A stretch of DNA of 64,000 nucleotides from Devosia epidermidihirudinis (GTDB lineage Bacteria > Pseudomonadota > Alphaproteobacteria > Rhizobiales > Devosiaceae). Below, piece by piece: positions 16,863-25,710 of this stretch. The position numbers and the translations under genes are program-made. The stretch spans positions 496,001 to 560,000 of the forward strand of contig NZ_LANJ01000016.1 in assembly GCF_000971295.1 (NCBI RefSeq). Reading direction: 5' to 3'. The notes under the pieces were generated by a model. It was not told where the DNA came from. It saw nothing but the letters and a program-made list of their open reading frames with translations, and did no database searches. Within the stretch, counting starts at the first letter, position 1, and the number at the start of each line of letters is the position of its first letter.

Positions 16863-17681
16863 TTAAGCGGCGGAGCCGCCACGAGACAGCCCGCGGCGCA
16901 AGACCGCGACCAGTCCCAGCAGCCCAATCGATCCGAACGTCAGGATCGTCGACACCGCAGCGACGACTGGGGACACGTTGAATTCCAGGTCTTCAAAGAT
17001 CTTCCGTGGAAGGGTCTTGTCATGGACACTCGACAGGAAGAACGACACCACCGGTTCGTCGAACGAGACGATGAATGCGAACACACCGCCGGCAATCAGC
17101 CCGGGCATGATCAATGGTAGCGTGACGTATCGGAATGCATTGAAGCGTGACGCCCCAAGGCTCATAGCAGCCAGCTCGAGGTCAGCGTCCGAAGTGGCCA
17201 GCGCGGCCGAGACCGTGATGATCACATAGGGCACCGCCAGCACAGTATGCGCGAGCACAAATGCCGTGATCGAGCCCGACATGCCCATTTGCGAGAACAT
17301 CAGGTACATTGCCACACCGACAACGATGCCTGGTGCGATAATCGGCGCCAGCATGACCATGGTGACGGCCTTCTTGGCTGGCAACCGTCCCCGCGTGACG
17401 GCCAGTGCGACCATCGTGCCAAGGACCATTGCGATCAAGGCGACCATCACGGCGATCTTCGCCGAAAACAGCATCGGCTGAAGCCACGCCTGATCGCCCA
17501 AGAGCTTATTGTACCATTCCAGCGTGAACCCGCGCGGCGGGAAGCGCAGGTAGCGATCGGGGCCAAGTGAGATCGGAACCACGATGACAGTGGGTATCAG
17601 GAGAAACACAATACCGAGGATGCCTGCCGTCCGCGCAACCAAGCTCGAGACCGAAAGACGTTTGAGAGAAAAACGGCTCAT
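16863..17681 (-). CDS. ABC transporter permease (PotC-like)
   Basis: 272 residues from the ATG at 17679-17681, which overlaps the upstream permease stop by 4 bp; the longer ORF to 17783 is rejected. Six membrane segments and the EAA loop LELAAMSLGASRFNAFRYVTL identify an importer permease of the spermidine/putrescine-iron (PotC) class. Last gene of the SBP-ATPase-permease-permease operon. Probably transports a sugar-acid-related compound, judging from its operator and neighbours. Confidence 0.9.
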   Translation of the reverse strand: MSRFSLKRLSVSSLVARTAGILGIVFLLIPTVIVVPISLGPDRYLRFPPRGFTLEWYNKLLGDQAWLQPMLFSAKIAVMVALIAMVLGTMVALAVTRGRLPAKKAVTMVMLAPIIAPGIVVGVAMYLMFSQMGMSGSITAFVLAHTVLAVPYVIITVSAALATSDADLELAAMSLGASRFNAFRYVTLPLIMPGLIAGGVFAFIVSFDEPVVSFFLSSVHDKTLPRKIFEDLEFNVSPVVAAVSTILTFGSIGLLGLVAVLRRGLSRGGSAA

Positions 17682-18526
17682 TTCTGCTCCAACTTGTTGA
17701 GCTGCATGAAGCGGCTGAAGATCAATAGCAAAACGGCAACGGCAATTAGGAGCAATGCGGACAGCGTAGCCCCGCGCGCCCAATTGAACTTTTCGGTGAT
17801 CTCCGTGCTGATGGCGGTGGCGAGCATCATCGAGCTTGGCCCGCCGATCAGCGCCGGGGTGACGAAGGCACCAAGCGACACCACGAACACCATCAGGAAA
17901 CCGGCCAGAACGCCGGGGCGTGAGAGCGGTAAGATGATGTGCCAGAACACTGCGAGATTGGAGGCTCCCAAGGATAAGCCTGCTCGTGGCAGTTCGTCGG
18001 GAATGGCCCGCAACGACTGATAAATTGGCATGACCATGAATGGCAGCATGACATGCGCCTGGGCCACGATTACCGCGATCTCATTGTAGAGCAGGGACAG
18101 CGGCGCATTGGTGATGCCAAGAGACTGCAGGATGGCGTTGACCGCGCCGTTACGCTGCAGCAGCACCGTCCAGGCAAAGCTTCGTACCAGAACACTGGTC
18201 CACAGTGGGATGAGAACACAGGCGCCGATCACCATGGCCCAGAATGGGGGGGATGAGCGCATGAGGTTGGCGATCGGATATCCGATAAGCAGTGCAAGGG
18301 CTGCGACCAGGAGGCTAACGCGGAAGGTCCGCAGGAAGATGACCTGCGTAAAGTCGTTGCCCAAAACCTCGCGGTAGTGATCAAGGGTAAAGGCTGGGTC
18401 AAAGAGGCTGACACCGAGCAGCTTGATGATGGGCCAGCAGAACACGAACAGGAAAATGATCAGCAGGGGAAGAACGAGTCCAAAGCTGAGGGGACCTGAA
18501 AGGCTTCGGCGGTCGGATTGCGCCAT
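17678..18526 (-). CDS. ABC transporter permease (PotB-like)
   Basis: 282 residues, six membrane segments, EAA loop with LPRAGLSLGASNLAVFWHIIL. Starts within the stop of the ATPase gene (1-bp overlap, TGATG) and overlaps the next permease by 4 bp, so the operon is tightly coupled. It pairs with the PotC-like permease to form the heterodimeric channel. Confidence 0.9.
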   Translation of the reverse strand: MAQSDRRSLSGPLSFGLVLPLLIIFLFVFCWPIIKLLGVSLFDPAFTLDHYREVLGNDFTQVIFLRTFRVSLLVAALALLIGYPIANLMRSSPPFWAMVIGACVLIPLWTSVLVRSFAWTVLLQRNGAVNAILQSLGITNAPLSLLYNEIAVIVAQAHVMLPFMVMPIYQSLRAIPDELPRAGLSLGASNLAVFWHIILPLSRPGVLAGFLMVFVVSLGAFVTPALIGGPSSMMLATAISTEITEKFNWARGATLSALLLIAVAVLLLIFSRFMQLNKLEQK

Positions 18527-19635
18527 CAGCGCCCTCCTTCTTCGGCCGCAAAGGCCATAGATTGACCTGGCTGCACCGAGAGATGAACGACGTCATCAAG
18601 CGCAACGCTTTTGGCTTCTTCGGGATCAAGTCGGATGGCGATCCTGGTGCCGTTCGAGAGTTCGCCAATGGCCGACACCGCAGAACCGCCGAAGCTCTTT
18701 GACAGAATTTTGGCCGCCATTGTGTCGGGCCCGCCAGCTGCGCCCAAGGTGACGTGGTCGGGACGGAGATACACGGTGGCAGGCGCGCCTATTTCAAGTC
18801 GATCATGTGGTGCGGTTCTGCAGTCGATCGAGCCGCCACCGTCGAGAGACACTGAAACCCCACCCTGTTCCGTCGTTCCTGCAATCCGGCCGCTAATCTG
18901 GCTGGACTCGCCGACAAAGCCCGCCACAAAGCGCGTGGCTGGAGCGGCGTAGATCACGTCGGGCGCTTCAATCTGTTCAATCCGACCGCGTGACATCACG
19001 GCGATACGATCGGACATGCTCAGCGCTTCTTCCTGATCATGGGTCACGAAGATGATCGTCAGACCAAGCTTGCGCTGCAGCTCTTTGATCTCGATCTGCA
19101 TTTCTTCGCGCAACTTCTTGTCGAGGGCAGAGAGGGACTCGTCCATCAATAGCAGCGGTGGCCTAAACGAGATTGCCCTCGCGATAGCGACGCGCTGTTG
19201 CTGGCCGCCCGAGAGCTGTGCCGGCATTCTATTGGCCAATTCCGTGAGCCGTACCGTCGCCAGTGCCTCTTCGACCACGACGTCGGATTGCGCACGCGTC
19301 ATGCCGCGCATTTTCAATGGAAAACGGATGTTCTCGCGCACAGTCATGTGCGGAAAGAGCGCGTATTTCTGGAAGATAACGCCGATCTCACGCTTGTTGG
19401 GCGGCAAGTCGGTCACATCGCGGTCGCCGATGTGGATGCGCCCGGCTGTGGGCACTTCAAAGCCTGCCAGGCACATCAGGATCGACGTCTTGCCCGAGCC
19501 GCTAGGCCCCAGAATGGACAGGAATTCGCCCGAGCGGACTTCAAAGTTGGCGTTATCAACCGCAGTGACGTGCTCGCCATAGCTTTTGACAAGTTGGCTG
19601 ACACGCACTGTCGCGCCCATATTGGACATGGCCAT
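18526..19635 (-). CDS. ABC transporter ATP-binding protein (PotA-like)
   Basis: 369 residues. Walker A GPSGSGKTS (about 43-51), signature LSGGQQQRVAIAR (about 142-154), Walker B LLLMDESLSALDKK (Ser where DEP is usual) and the H-loop FVTHDQEEAL. A C-terminal TOBE domain (about 285-360) places it with PotA/UgpC-type ATPases. Three possible ATG starts lie within six codons. Energises the importer encoded with it. Confidence 0.92.
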   Translation of the reverse strand: MAMSNMGATVRVSQLVKSYGEHVTAVDNANFEVRSGEFLSILGPSGSGKTSILMCLAGFEVPTAGRIHIGDRDVTDLPPNKREIGVIFQKYALFPHMTVRENIRFPLKMRGMTRAQSDVVVEEALATVRLTELANRMPAQLSGGQQQRVAIARAISFRPPLLLMDESLSALDKKLREEMQIEIKELQRKLGLTIIFVTHDQEEALSMSDRIAVMSRGRIEQIEAPDVIYAAPATRFVAGFVGESSQISGRIAGTTEQGGVSVSLDGGGSIDCRTAPHDRLEIGAPATVYLRPDHVTLGAAGGPDTMAAKILSKSFGGSAVSAIGELSNGTRIAIRLDPEEAKSVALDDVVHLSVQPGQSMAFAAEEGGR

Positions 19636-19663
19636 GCCTTTCTATTCTAGGATAATTCAAACA

Positions 19664-19691
19664 GTCACGCGGCCCGATAGGACCGCGTGAC
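19664..19691 (-). terminator. Intra-operon hairpin between SBP and ATPase genes
   Basis: A perfect 9-bp stem (GTCACGCGG with CCGCGTGAC) with a 10-nt loop lies in the 75-bp gap after the binding-protein gene. There is only a weak TGTTTGAATT tail. It is more likely an attenuator or mRNA-stabilising element giving excess binding protein than a full terminator. Confidence 0.4.
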
Positions 19692-19710
19692 GACCCGGCA
19701 TCGGGTCCGA

Positions 19711-20763
19711 TTACTGGCTGAGGAACTCGATCATGCGCTGGCGCATTTCGGCGTCGTTCTCAGCGACCCATTTCCAGTCGGGTGTGATTTGCACGGCAAG
19801 ATTGGCTGGATCGCCACCGCGCGAGGCGCGCTCTTCTGGGCTCAGCAGATCAGTCGCCAGACGGTTTGGTGTCTCGAAGGGAAAGTCCTGCGAAAATGCG
19901 ACGTGAATAGCGGGGTTTGCGAGGAAGAAGTTGATGAACTTGAGCGCAGCTTCCTTGTGTGGTGCGTTCTTGAGAACAGCCCACATGCCGATATCTTTGA
20001 CGCCACCCTTCCAGGTGAACGCGACGGGCTCGCCTTCTTTGATCAGGGTTGAAGCGCGGCCCGAACCCATCAGGGACATCACGACTTCGCCGGTTCGCAG
20101 AATGTTCTGGGACTGATCGGCGGTCGTCCACCACACAGAGATGTGCGGCTTGATTTCTTCCAGCTTGGCAAAGGCGCGGTCGGCGTCGATGGGGAAGATA
20201 TCTTCTGGCGGAACGCCGTCAGCGATGAGTGCTGCAACCAGTACCGAGGACCAATAGCTCGCGTCAGGAAGGGCGCGCGGACCAGGAAAAGCTTCGACGT
20301 CCCAGAAGTCGGCAAAGGTCTGAGGAGCCTTTCCTTCTGGGAAGGCATCTGTGTTCCAGGCAAGAACGTTTGCGCCCCAGGTGCGGGTTACTGCATGGCC
20401 CATGCAGGTGCCCTCAAACGCAAACTCAGCTGCGTTCGACAGGTCATCACAGCTGATTGGGATCAGATAATCCGTCATTGCGAAATTGTCGTGCGGCAAA
20501 GCGGTGACAATGTCCCACTCGGCTTCAGGCAAGGTTGCCATGGCCTGGACCTTGGCCCACTGCGCACCAAGGCCGGAGGCGACTGGAATAATGTCGATGC
20601 CGGTTTCAGCGGTGAAAGCGCTGTAGAAATGCTTCTGCATGGCCTCTTCGAACACGCCCCCCGACGTGACGATAACAAGCTGCTCGGCCTGCACGGCGTG
20701 AGACGCGATCATGGCAAGGCAGGCGGCCGCACCGATGGTCGTCTGACGAATGAATCTCTTCAT
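19711..20763 (-). CDS. ABC transporter periplasmic substrate-binding protein (PotD-like)
   Basis: 350 residues from the ATG at 20761-20763 with an upstream GGGGAA. The N-terminus is a Sec signal peptide (TIGAAACLAMIASHAVQA) leading into EQLVIVTSGGVFEEAMQK, the start of an extracellular solute-binding protein of the spermidine/putrescine type. An in-frame ATG at 20829 would bury the signal peptide and is rejected. First gene of the importer operon, with a TAACGTTA operator 45 bp upstream. Confidence 0.92.
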   Translation of the reverse strand: MKRFIRQTTIGAAACLAMIASHAVQAEQLVIVTSGGVFEEAMQKHFYSAFTAETGIDIIPVASGLGAQWAKVQAMATLPEAEWDIVTALPHDNFAMTDYLIPISCDDLSNAAEFAFEGTCMGHAVTRTWGANVLAWNTDAFPEGKAPQTFADFWDVEAFPGPRALPDASYWSSVLVAALIADGVPPEDIFPIDADRAFAKLEEIKPHISVWWTTADQSQNILRTGEVVMSLMGSGRASTLIKEGEPVAFTWKGGVKDIGMWAVLKNAPHKEAALKFINFFLANPAIHVAFSQDFPFETPNRLATDLLSPEERASRGGDPANLAVQITPDWKWVAENDAEMRQRMIEFLSQ

Positions 20764-20807
20764 ATTCCAGTTCCCCGTTTGAAATAGTCGAATGTACAAT
20801 AGCTGAC

Positions 20808-20821
20808 ATTTAACGTTAAAC
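20808..20821. promoter_or_regulatory. LacI-type operator C (ATTTAACGTTAAAC)
   Basis: Shares the TAACGTTA core (20811-20818) and left half with operators A and B. It lies 45 bp upstream of the ABC binding-protein gene, placing the importer in the same regulon as the dehydratase and amidohydrolase operons. Confidence 0.68.
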
Positions 20822-20920
20822 TCTGTCAACGAGAATCCAGTGACGCCGATCGAGCGGCAGTGAACAGATCACCTCTGCGGTTGAATCATCAGGACAGATC
20901 GACGGGGAAGCTGCTCGATC

Positions 20921-21961
20921 CTACGTCGTTTCGCCAGGCTCCAGGTACACGGGCAAGACGATCTCGTTCTGCTCGAAACTACCCTTGATGAAGCGGTCTA
21001 TCATGACCTTTCCAGCAGTTTCACCCAGCGCGTAGGCGGGCGATATTACGGTGGTAATCAAGGGACGCGCGTAGCGGCGCGATTCAAATCCATTGAATCC
21101 AACGACAGATATTTCGTCTGGTATTGCAATGCCTTGAGACTGCAGCATCAGCATCGCACCGATCGCCAGGCGGTCATTTGCTCCAAATATCGCGTCCGGT
21201 CGCGGGGAGTTGGCAAGATGCTCTGCAAGGGTCGCTTGTACAGCATCGAAGCTCTCGTCAGGCGAGTTGAGGATGCTGATATTTGCGTTTGGATTAAGCT
21301 TGCGGATCTGGGTACAAAAGCTGTCCACCCGGGCCTCGATCGCTGGCCAATCCGTCTGTGGTTTGATGATGACGAACCGCTCGCGCCGCCGCGCTGCCAG
21401 GTGGTCGGCAAGCATCTGCCCTCCGAGTTGATCGTCCTGCCGAATAACACAGATGTTCCCGTCGATCGGGCGATATGTCTCCTGCAACAGCACGATGGGC
21501 TGATCCAGCCGCCGCAAGTCCTCAATGACTTTTTCGCGTTTGTCGCGGCTGCCTGACAGGATCACGTATAGCCCATCTACCGACAGATTATGCATCACGT
21601 GAGATTGGCCGAAGTGTTCAAGCGAAATCCCTTGAACGGTTAGTGTATATCCGGACAGGCTGAGCGAATTGCTCAATCCCGCCACAACATGCGAGTTGAA
21701 GTGATCCGAAAGAAATGACTTTGTTTCATCGATGATAAGGATGCCGGCAGCCCGCCGATGGGAGACCCTCAGGCCTCGCCCGCTTTCTTGCACCCGGTAG
21801 TTGAGTCGCGAGATTTCTTTCTCGACGACCTTACGGGTGGCATCACTCACGAACTTGAAACGTCCATTTACAACATTGGACACTGTCATAGGTGAAACGC
21901 CTGCCGCCGCAGCCACCTCCTTTATGGTCACGCGCTTCTTGAACTTCGACGTCTCATTCAT
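20921..21961 (-). CDS. LacI-family transcriptional regulator 2
   Basis: 346 residues from the ATG at 21959-21961, chosen because GAAGG lies upstream; ATGs at 21991 and 22045 lack ribosome-binding sites and would place the operator inside the gene. The HTH starts at about residue 11 (VTIKEVAAAAGVSPMTVSNV), then an effector domain with IFGANDRLAIGAMLML and SVVGFNGFESRRYA. Paralogue of the regulator at 10967-12040. Located at the end of the sugar-acid island with an operator-like site in its own leader, it is the best candidate for the TAACGTTA repressor. Confidence 0.9.
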   Translation of the reverse strand: MNETSKFKKRVTIKEVAAAAGVSPMTVSNVVNGRFKFVSDATRKVVEKEISRLNYRVQESGRGLRVSHRRAAGILIIDETKSFLSDHFNSHVVAGLSNSLSLSGYTLTVQGISLEHFGQSHVMHNLSVDGLYVILSGSRDKREKVIEDLRRLDQPIVLLQETYRPIDGNICVIRQDDQLGGQMLADHLAARRRERFVIIKPQTDWPAIEARVDSFCTQIRKLNPNANISILNSPDESFDAVQATLAEHLANSPRPDAIFGANDRLAIGAMLMLQSQGIAIPDEISVVGFNGFESRRYARPLITTVISPAYALGETAGKVMIDRFIKGSFEQNEIVLPVYLEPGETT

Positions 21962-22418
21962 GACAAAACCTTCGTGGCCATGCGCGCTCATCAGCAGCTG
22001 TACTTTTATGTAACGTAAAAGTTTTGGTCTACAATCCAGCGCCATACCTTTTTAGTAATACAGGCTGAAGTGTTAAGGCAACTCAGCCCTGGTTCTGGAG
22101 GCAGCGGACCGTTTTGGCGGCAACGCGGCCCTGAAGCTTCGCTTTTCTAGTGGTACAGGATGATGGCTTAGATACTACCAGCGTCTATCCGGACGTGCGG
22201 GTAGAGACGGAAGGCATCGTTATTCCTGCTGCTCGAAGGAAATTTCGCCAAAAGCTCCATTGAGACGCAATTGCAATCACCGGTTCGCGCCCTTTTGGTT
22301 GAAGTGCGACCAAGTTAGCAGCGTCATCGTAGAGCAGGGGGAGCAACGTGGCCGACCTTAGGGGGCCTTCATAGGGTCTGCAGGCCGGCGCGATGCGGCG
22401 GCCTGCAAGTGAGTTTAG
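21962..22418. other. Intergenic region between LacI regulator 2 and the MFS exporter
   Basis: 457 bp. It holds operator D at its left end (22003-22021) and, at its right end, a GC-rich hairpin with arms TGCAGGCCG and CGGCCTGCA (22379-22407), placed to end the MFS transcript but without a T-run. No gene, RNA or repeat was recognised between them. Confidence 0.55.
22003..22021. promoter_or_regulatory. LacI-type operator D in the regulator 2 leader
   Basis: CTTTTATGTAACGTAAAAG contains TGTAACGT and is itself an imperfect palindrome. It lies about 42 bp upstream of the regulator 2 start, fitting autoregulation. It is the most divergent member of the set. Confidence 0.5.
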
Positions 22419-23855
22419 TTAGTGCACTGCGATTGGCGTGTGATCGGGGCCGGATTGTTTGGCGATGCCGCGGGGCAGTACGCAGAATGCTACTACCGCC
22501 GTGCCCAGCATCATTAGGCACGAGACCCAGAATACCGCCGCATGGCTGGCGACCAGATCGCCGGCATCGTTGCCGCCTGCTGCCGCGATGGAGGCGAGCG
22601 AGGTGAAGATTGCGAGGCCCACCGAGCCGCCCACCTGGCTGGCTGCATTGAGCACCGCGCCCGCAACCCCGGCATCAGCCGGCTCGACGCCACGCATGGC
22701 GACGTTCTGCAGCGGCATGAAGACAAGACCCATCCCGATACCCGAGATGATCAGCGCCGGCAGAACTTGCGCGGCATAGCTGCCGTCGGCTGAGACCTGC
22801 GAGAGATGCAGCAAGGCAAGCCCGGTGATCAAGAGACCGCCGACCAAGAAAGGTTTGGGGCCAAAACGATCCAGGAAGCGCACACCAAAACCGGCGACAA
22901 TCAGTGTTGCAAGCGTCTGCGGCATGGTGGCGAGACCGGCCATGAATGGGGGCATACCCAGCACCAACTGCAGGTGGAACGCGAGATAGAGCATGGTTCC
23001 GATCATCATCGCTCCGGCGATGGCCTGAACGAAGATTGCCGTGCCACGCACACGGTCTGTAATGACACGCAGCGGCAGGAGCGGATGGGCCACCCGGCTT
23101 TCCACGACCACAAAGGCGGCGATCAGCACAATGCCGACAGCGAGGAAGGCCAGCGTTTCTGGAGCGGTCCATCCATGTTCGGCCAGCGTCAGCCCATAAA
23201 CCAGCGCGGCCAGGCCCGCGACGATGAGCACAACGCCCGGAACGTCGATGCGCTTGCCGGTCAGCGGCGCGGACTTGGGCAGGGTGAACGAGCCCATGAT
23301 CACGATGGCCGCCACGATTGGCACGTTGATCAGCAGTGTCCAGCGCCAGCTGACAAACTCGGTCAACACGCCACCCATCAACAGGCCGATGGCCGCACCG
23401 ATGCCGGCACAGGTACCGAAGACTGCGAAGGCGATGTTACGGCCCGGGCCAGACGAAAACGACGTTGTCAGGATGGCCAATGCGGCGGGTGCCATCAGGG
23501 CAGCGAAAATGCCCTGCAAGCCACGCGCCGCAATCAGCTCGCCGCCATGGCGCACCAACCCGCCGAAGGCGGAGCTGGCGGCAAAGCCGATGAGACCGAC
23601 CATCAGCGCACGCTTCATGCCAAGGCGGCTGACGAGCAGGCCGCCCAACAGCAGCAAGCTGCCGAAGGTCAATGCATAGATGGTGATGGCCCAGGATCGC
23701 GTAGCATTGCTGAGGCCGAGGTCAAGCTGCGCCTGGGGTAGGGCGATAGCCACAATGGTGCCGTCCAGGACGACGATCAGTTGCACCAGGGCAACCGTGG
23801 CGAGGATCAGCCATTCCTTTGCGCCAGGCATGGTTTGGGGGGATGTATTTTGCAA
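22419..23855 (-). CDS. MFS transporter, DHA2 (EmrB/QacA) drug:H+ antiporter family
   Basis: 478 residues with 14 predicted membrane segments. Motif D1-like LIVVLDGTIVAIALPQAQ follows the first helix, motif A lies near GLLVSRLGMKRALMVG, and motif C is in FGTCAGIGAAIGLLMGGVLT. Exports small hydrophobic or toxic compounds; substrate unknown. It stands alone, with no linked regulator. Confidence 0.9.
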   Translation of the reverse strand: MQNTSPQTMPGAKEWLILATVALVQLIVVLDGTIVAIALPQAQLDLGLSNATRSWAITIYALTFGSLLLLGGLLVSRLGMKRALMVGLIGFAASSAFGGLVRHGGELIAARGLQGIFAALMAPAALAILTTSFSSGPGRNIAFAVFGTCAGIGAAIGLLMGGVLTEFVSWRWTLLINVPIVAAIVIMGSFTLPKSAPLTGKRIDVPGVVLIVAGLAALVYGLTLAEHGWTAPETLAFLAVGIVLIAAFVVVESRVAHPLLPLRVITDRVRGTAIFVQAIAGAMMIGTMLYLAFHLQLVLGMPPFMAGLATMPQTLATLIVAGFGVRFLDRFGPKPFLVGGLLITGLALLHLSQVSADGSYAAQVLPALIISGIGMGLVFMPLQNVAMRGVEPADAGVAGAVLNAASQVGGSVGLAIFTSLASIAAAGGNDAGDLVASHAAVFWVSCLMMLGTAVVAFCVLPRGIAKQSGPDHTPIAVH

Positions 23856-24291
23856 TTCGAACTCCGCACAGGCAGGCGAAGGTCGATCAAACGACCCCGC
23901 GCCTTACCACTGACCCTAAGGTCAAATGAAATGGCGCCATGGGATCGCTAGACAGCGACAAAGCTCGTCGGAACGAGTGCTGGACTAACCAACCAGCAAT
24001 TTCTCTTTTTCGGCAGTGTGTAATGCCCGGTCGAGCCGGGCATCAATGCATGGTGCTTTAGCAAATTGCTGCCGGCGGCAGAACCACTATTTTTGCCGAT
24101 GCTCCGCTTTGTTGATGCCTCGCGTGACAGACATATTTTGCGGAACTGGACGCAAGTTAGCTCAAGCGGATATGGCGCTAAGTCGATCAGGTAATGGTGC
24201 CAGTAGTGGCCCTCGATAGGGTTGTTCTGTCGTATGGAGCGCTCTCATTTTGTGGGCGCTGACAGCGGTCTACAGAACAAGGGCTGGCAGG
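23856..24291. other. Intergenic region between the MFS exporter and the polysaccharide genes
   Basis: 436 bp divergent region with no gene recognised. A hairpin with arms ATGCCCGG and CCGGGCAT around TCGA lies at 24023-24042. The region is less GC-rich than the coding sequence. Short ORFs here look like frame noise. Confidence 0.5.
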
Positions 24292-25704
24292 ATGTCATCG
24301 TTCTCTCCGGGCGATATTGGGAGCCGCAGCGCGAGGGTGCACGGACGGCCGTTACGCCCTCGTGTCCTACCCAGTCGCGGCCTGCGTGTGCCCCGACAAA
24401 CAGAGGTCCAGAACCATGTTGCGCGGCGTTGGCCGCCATTGCCGGTGCTGGCGTTTCTTATCGCTATGCTCATTCCCTGGCAGTTCTACATAGGGCCGCT
24501 GCATCTTTCGGCAACACGCGCCGTGCTGTTGATTGCGCTGGTCCCCTGTCTGGTGAAATGGACGAGCGGCCAGGCCGGGCCGATCCGCATGCCTGACATC
24601 GCGGTGCTGCTGTTCATTGTCTGGTGCGGTATCGCCACGATGCAGATTGAGGGGGCGGGTTATGCCGTGCAGTCGGTTGGCATGCTGCTCATCGAAACCG
24701 CTGGCGCCTATTTTCTGGCGCGGGTCTATATCCGCACCGAAGACGATTTTTACGCGCTGAGCCGGGCCCTGTTCTGGGTCATGGCCCTGCTGCTGCCATT
24801 CGCTTTCCTGGAAGCCATAACCAAGCAGCCTGTGCTGATGGATCTGTTTGGGCGCGTGATGCGCACCTATGACATCGCCGGGTCCGACCCGCGCTGGGGC
24901 ATGCGGCGCGCCCAAACGGTGTTCCAGCATCCCATCCTCTATGGCGTGTTCTGCGGCATCGCCTTTGCGCCGACCGCTCTGGTGCTGACCTATGGTCGCC
25001 CGTTGATCGAGCGTGGGGCTATGGTGGTAATTGTCGTCGCCGCTGCTTTTTTCAGTCTTTCCAGCGGCCCCATGACGGCACTGGCACTGCAGATTGCCTT
25101 GGTCTGCTGGAACTATGTGTTGAAGGGGTTCCCCGGGCGCTGGAAGCTTTTCTGGGGCATTCTGGCGTTCGTCTATCTGTTCGTCTCGGTCTTTTCTCAT
25201 CAGTCACCCGCCGAGCACCTGATCAACCTTGTGGCCTTCGATAAGGGCTCGGCCTGGCAGCGGCTGCTGATCTGGAACTATGGTACGGGGTCTATAGCTG
25301 CCCACCCGGTGTTCGGAGTGGGCTTTGGCGACTGGGCGCGCATGGATGGGCAGACCTCAAGCGTTGACATGTTCTGGATCATCTCCTCGTTGCGACACGG
25401 CATTCTGGCCGGCGTTTTTCTGGCGATGGTCTATCTCGGCGCCGCTCTCATGGTCGGGTTCCGCAAAGGGCTGAGCCCCGCACAATTACGGTGCCGAACC
25501 GCCTATCTGGTGGCTCTTGCCGGATTCTTCGTTGCGGGCTGGACGGTCGATTTCTGGGGGGAGGTCTATACGGCCTTCTTTTTCATGATCGGCAGCGGAC
25601 TATGGCTGCTGACCGCTACGGGCGAAGAGCACGAGTCAGAGGAAATGCCAGCGTGCCAACGCAACCTCAGGCCGCGGCGCGTTATCCCGGCGCGACAGCG
25701 GTAG
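24292..25704 (+). CDS. O-antigen ligase/polymerase-like membrane protein
   Basis: About 470 residues from the ATG at 24292. An upstream TTG at 24250 is possible, and the first 55 residues are hydrophilic and poorly convincing, so the start may lie further in. About ten membrane segments, a large external loop (FDKGSAWQRLLIWNYGTGSI) and the following HPVFGVGFGDW match the Wzy_C/WaaL group, where the loop carries the GxGxG-like and Arg residues used in ligation or polymerisation of lipid-linked glycans. The downstream glycosyltransferase supports a polysaccharide role. Confidence 0.72.
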   Translation: MSSFSPGDIGSRSARVHGRPLRPRVLPSRGLRVPRQTEVQNHVARRWPPLPVLAFLIAMLIPWQFYIGPLHLSATRAVLLIALVPCLVKWTSGQAGPIRMPDIAVLLFIVWCGIATMQIEGAGYAVQSVGMLLIETAGAYFLARVYIRTEDDFYALSRALFWVMALLLPFAFLEAITKQPVLMDLFGRVMRTYDIAGSDPRWGMRRAQTVFQHPILYGVFCGIAFAPTALVLTYGRPLIERGAMVVIVVAAAFFSLSSGPMTALALQIALVCWNYVLKGFPGRWKLFWGILAFVYLFVSVFSHQSPAEHLINLVAFDKGSAWQRLLIWNYGTGSIAAHPVFGVGFGDWARMDGQTSSVDMFWIISSLRHGILAGVFLAMVYLGAALMVGFRKGLSPAQLRCRTAYLVALAGFFVAGWTVDFWGEVYTAFFFMIGSGLWLLTATGEEHESEEMPACQRNLRPRRVIPARQR

Positions 25705-25710
25705 ATCGGC

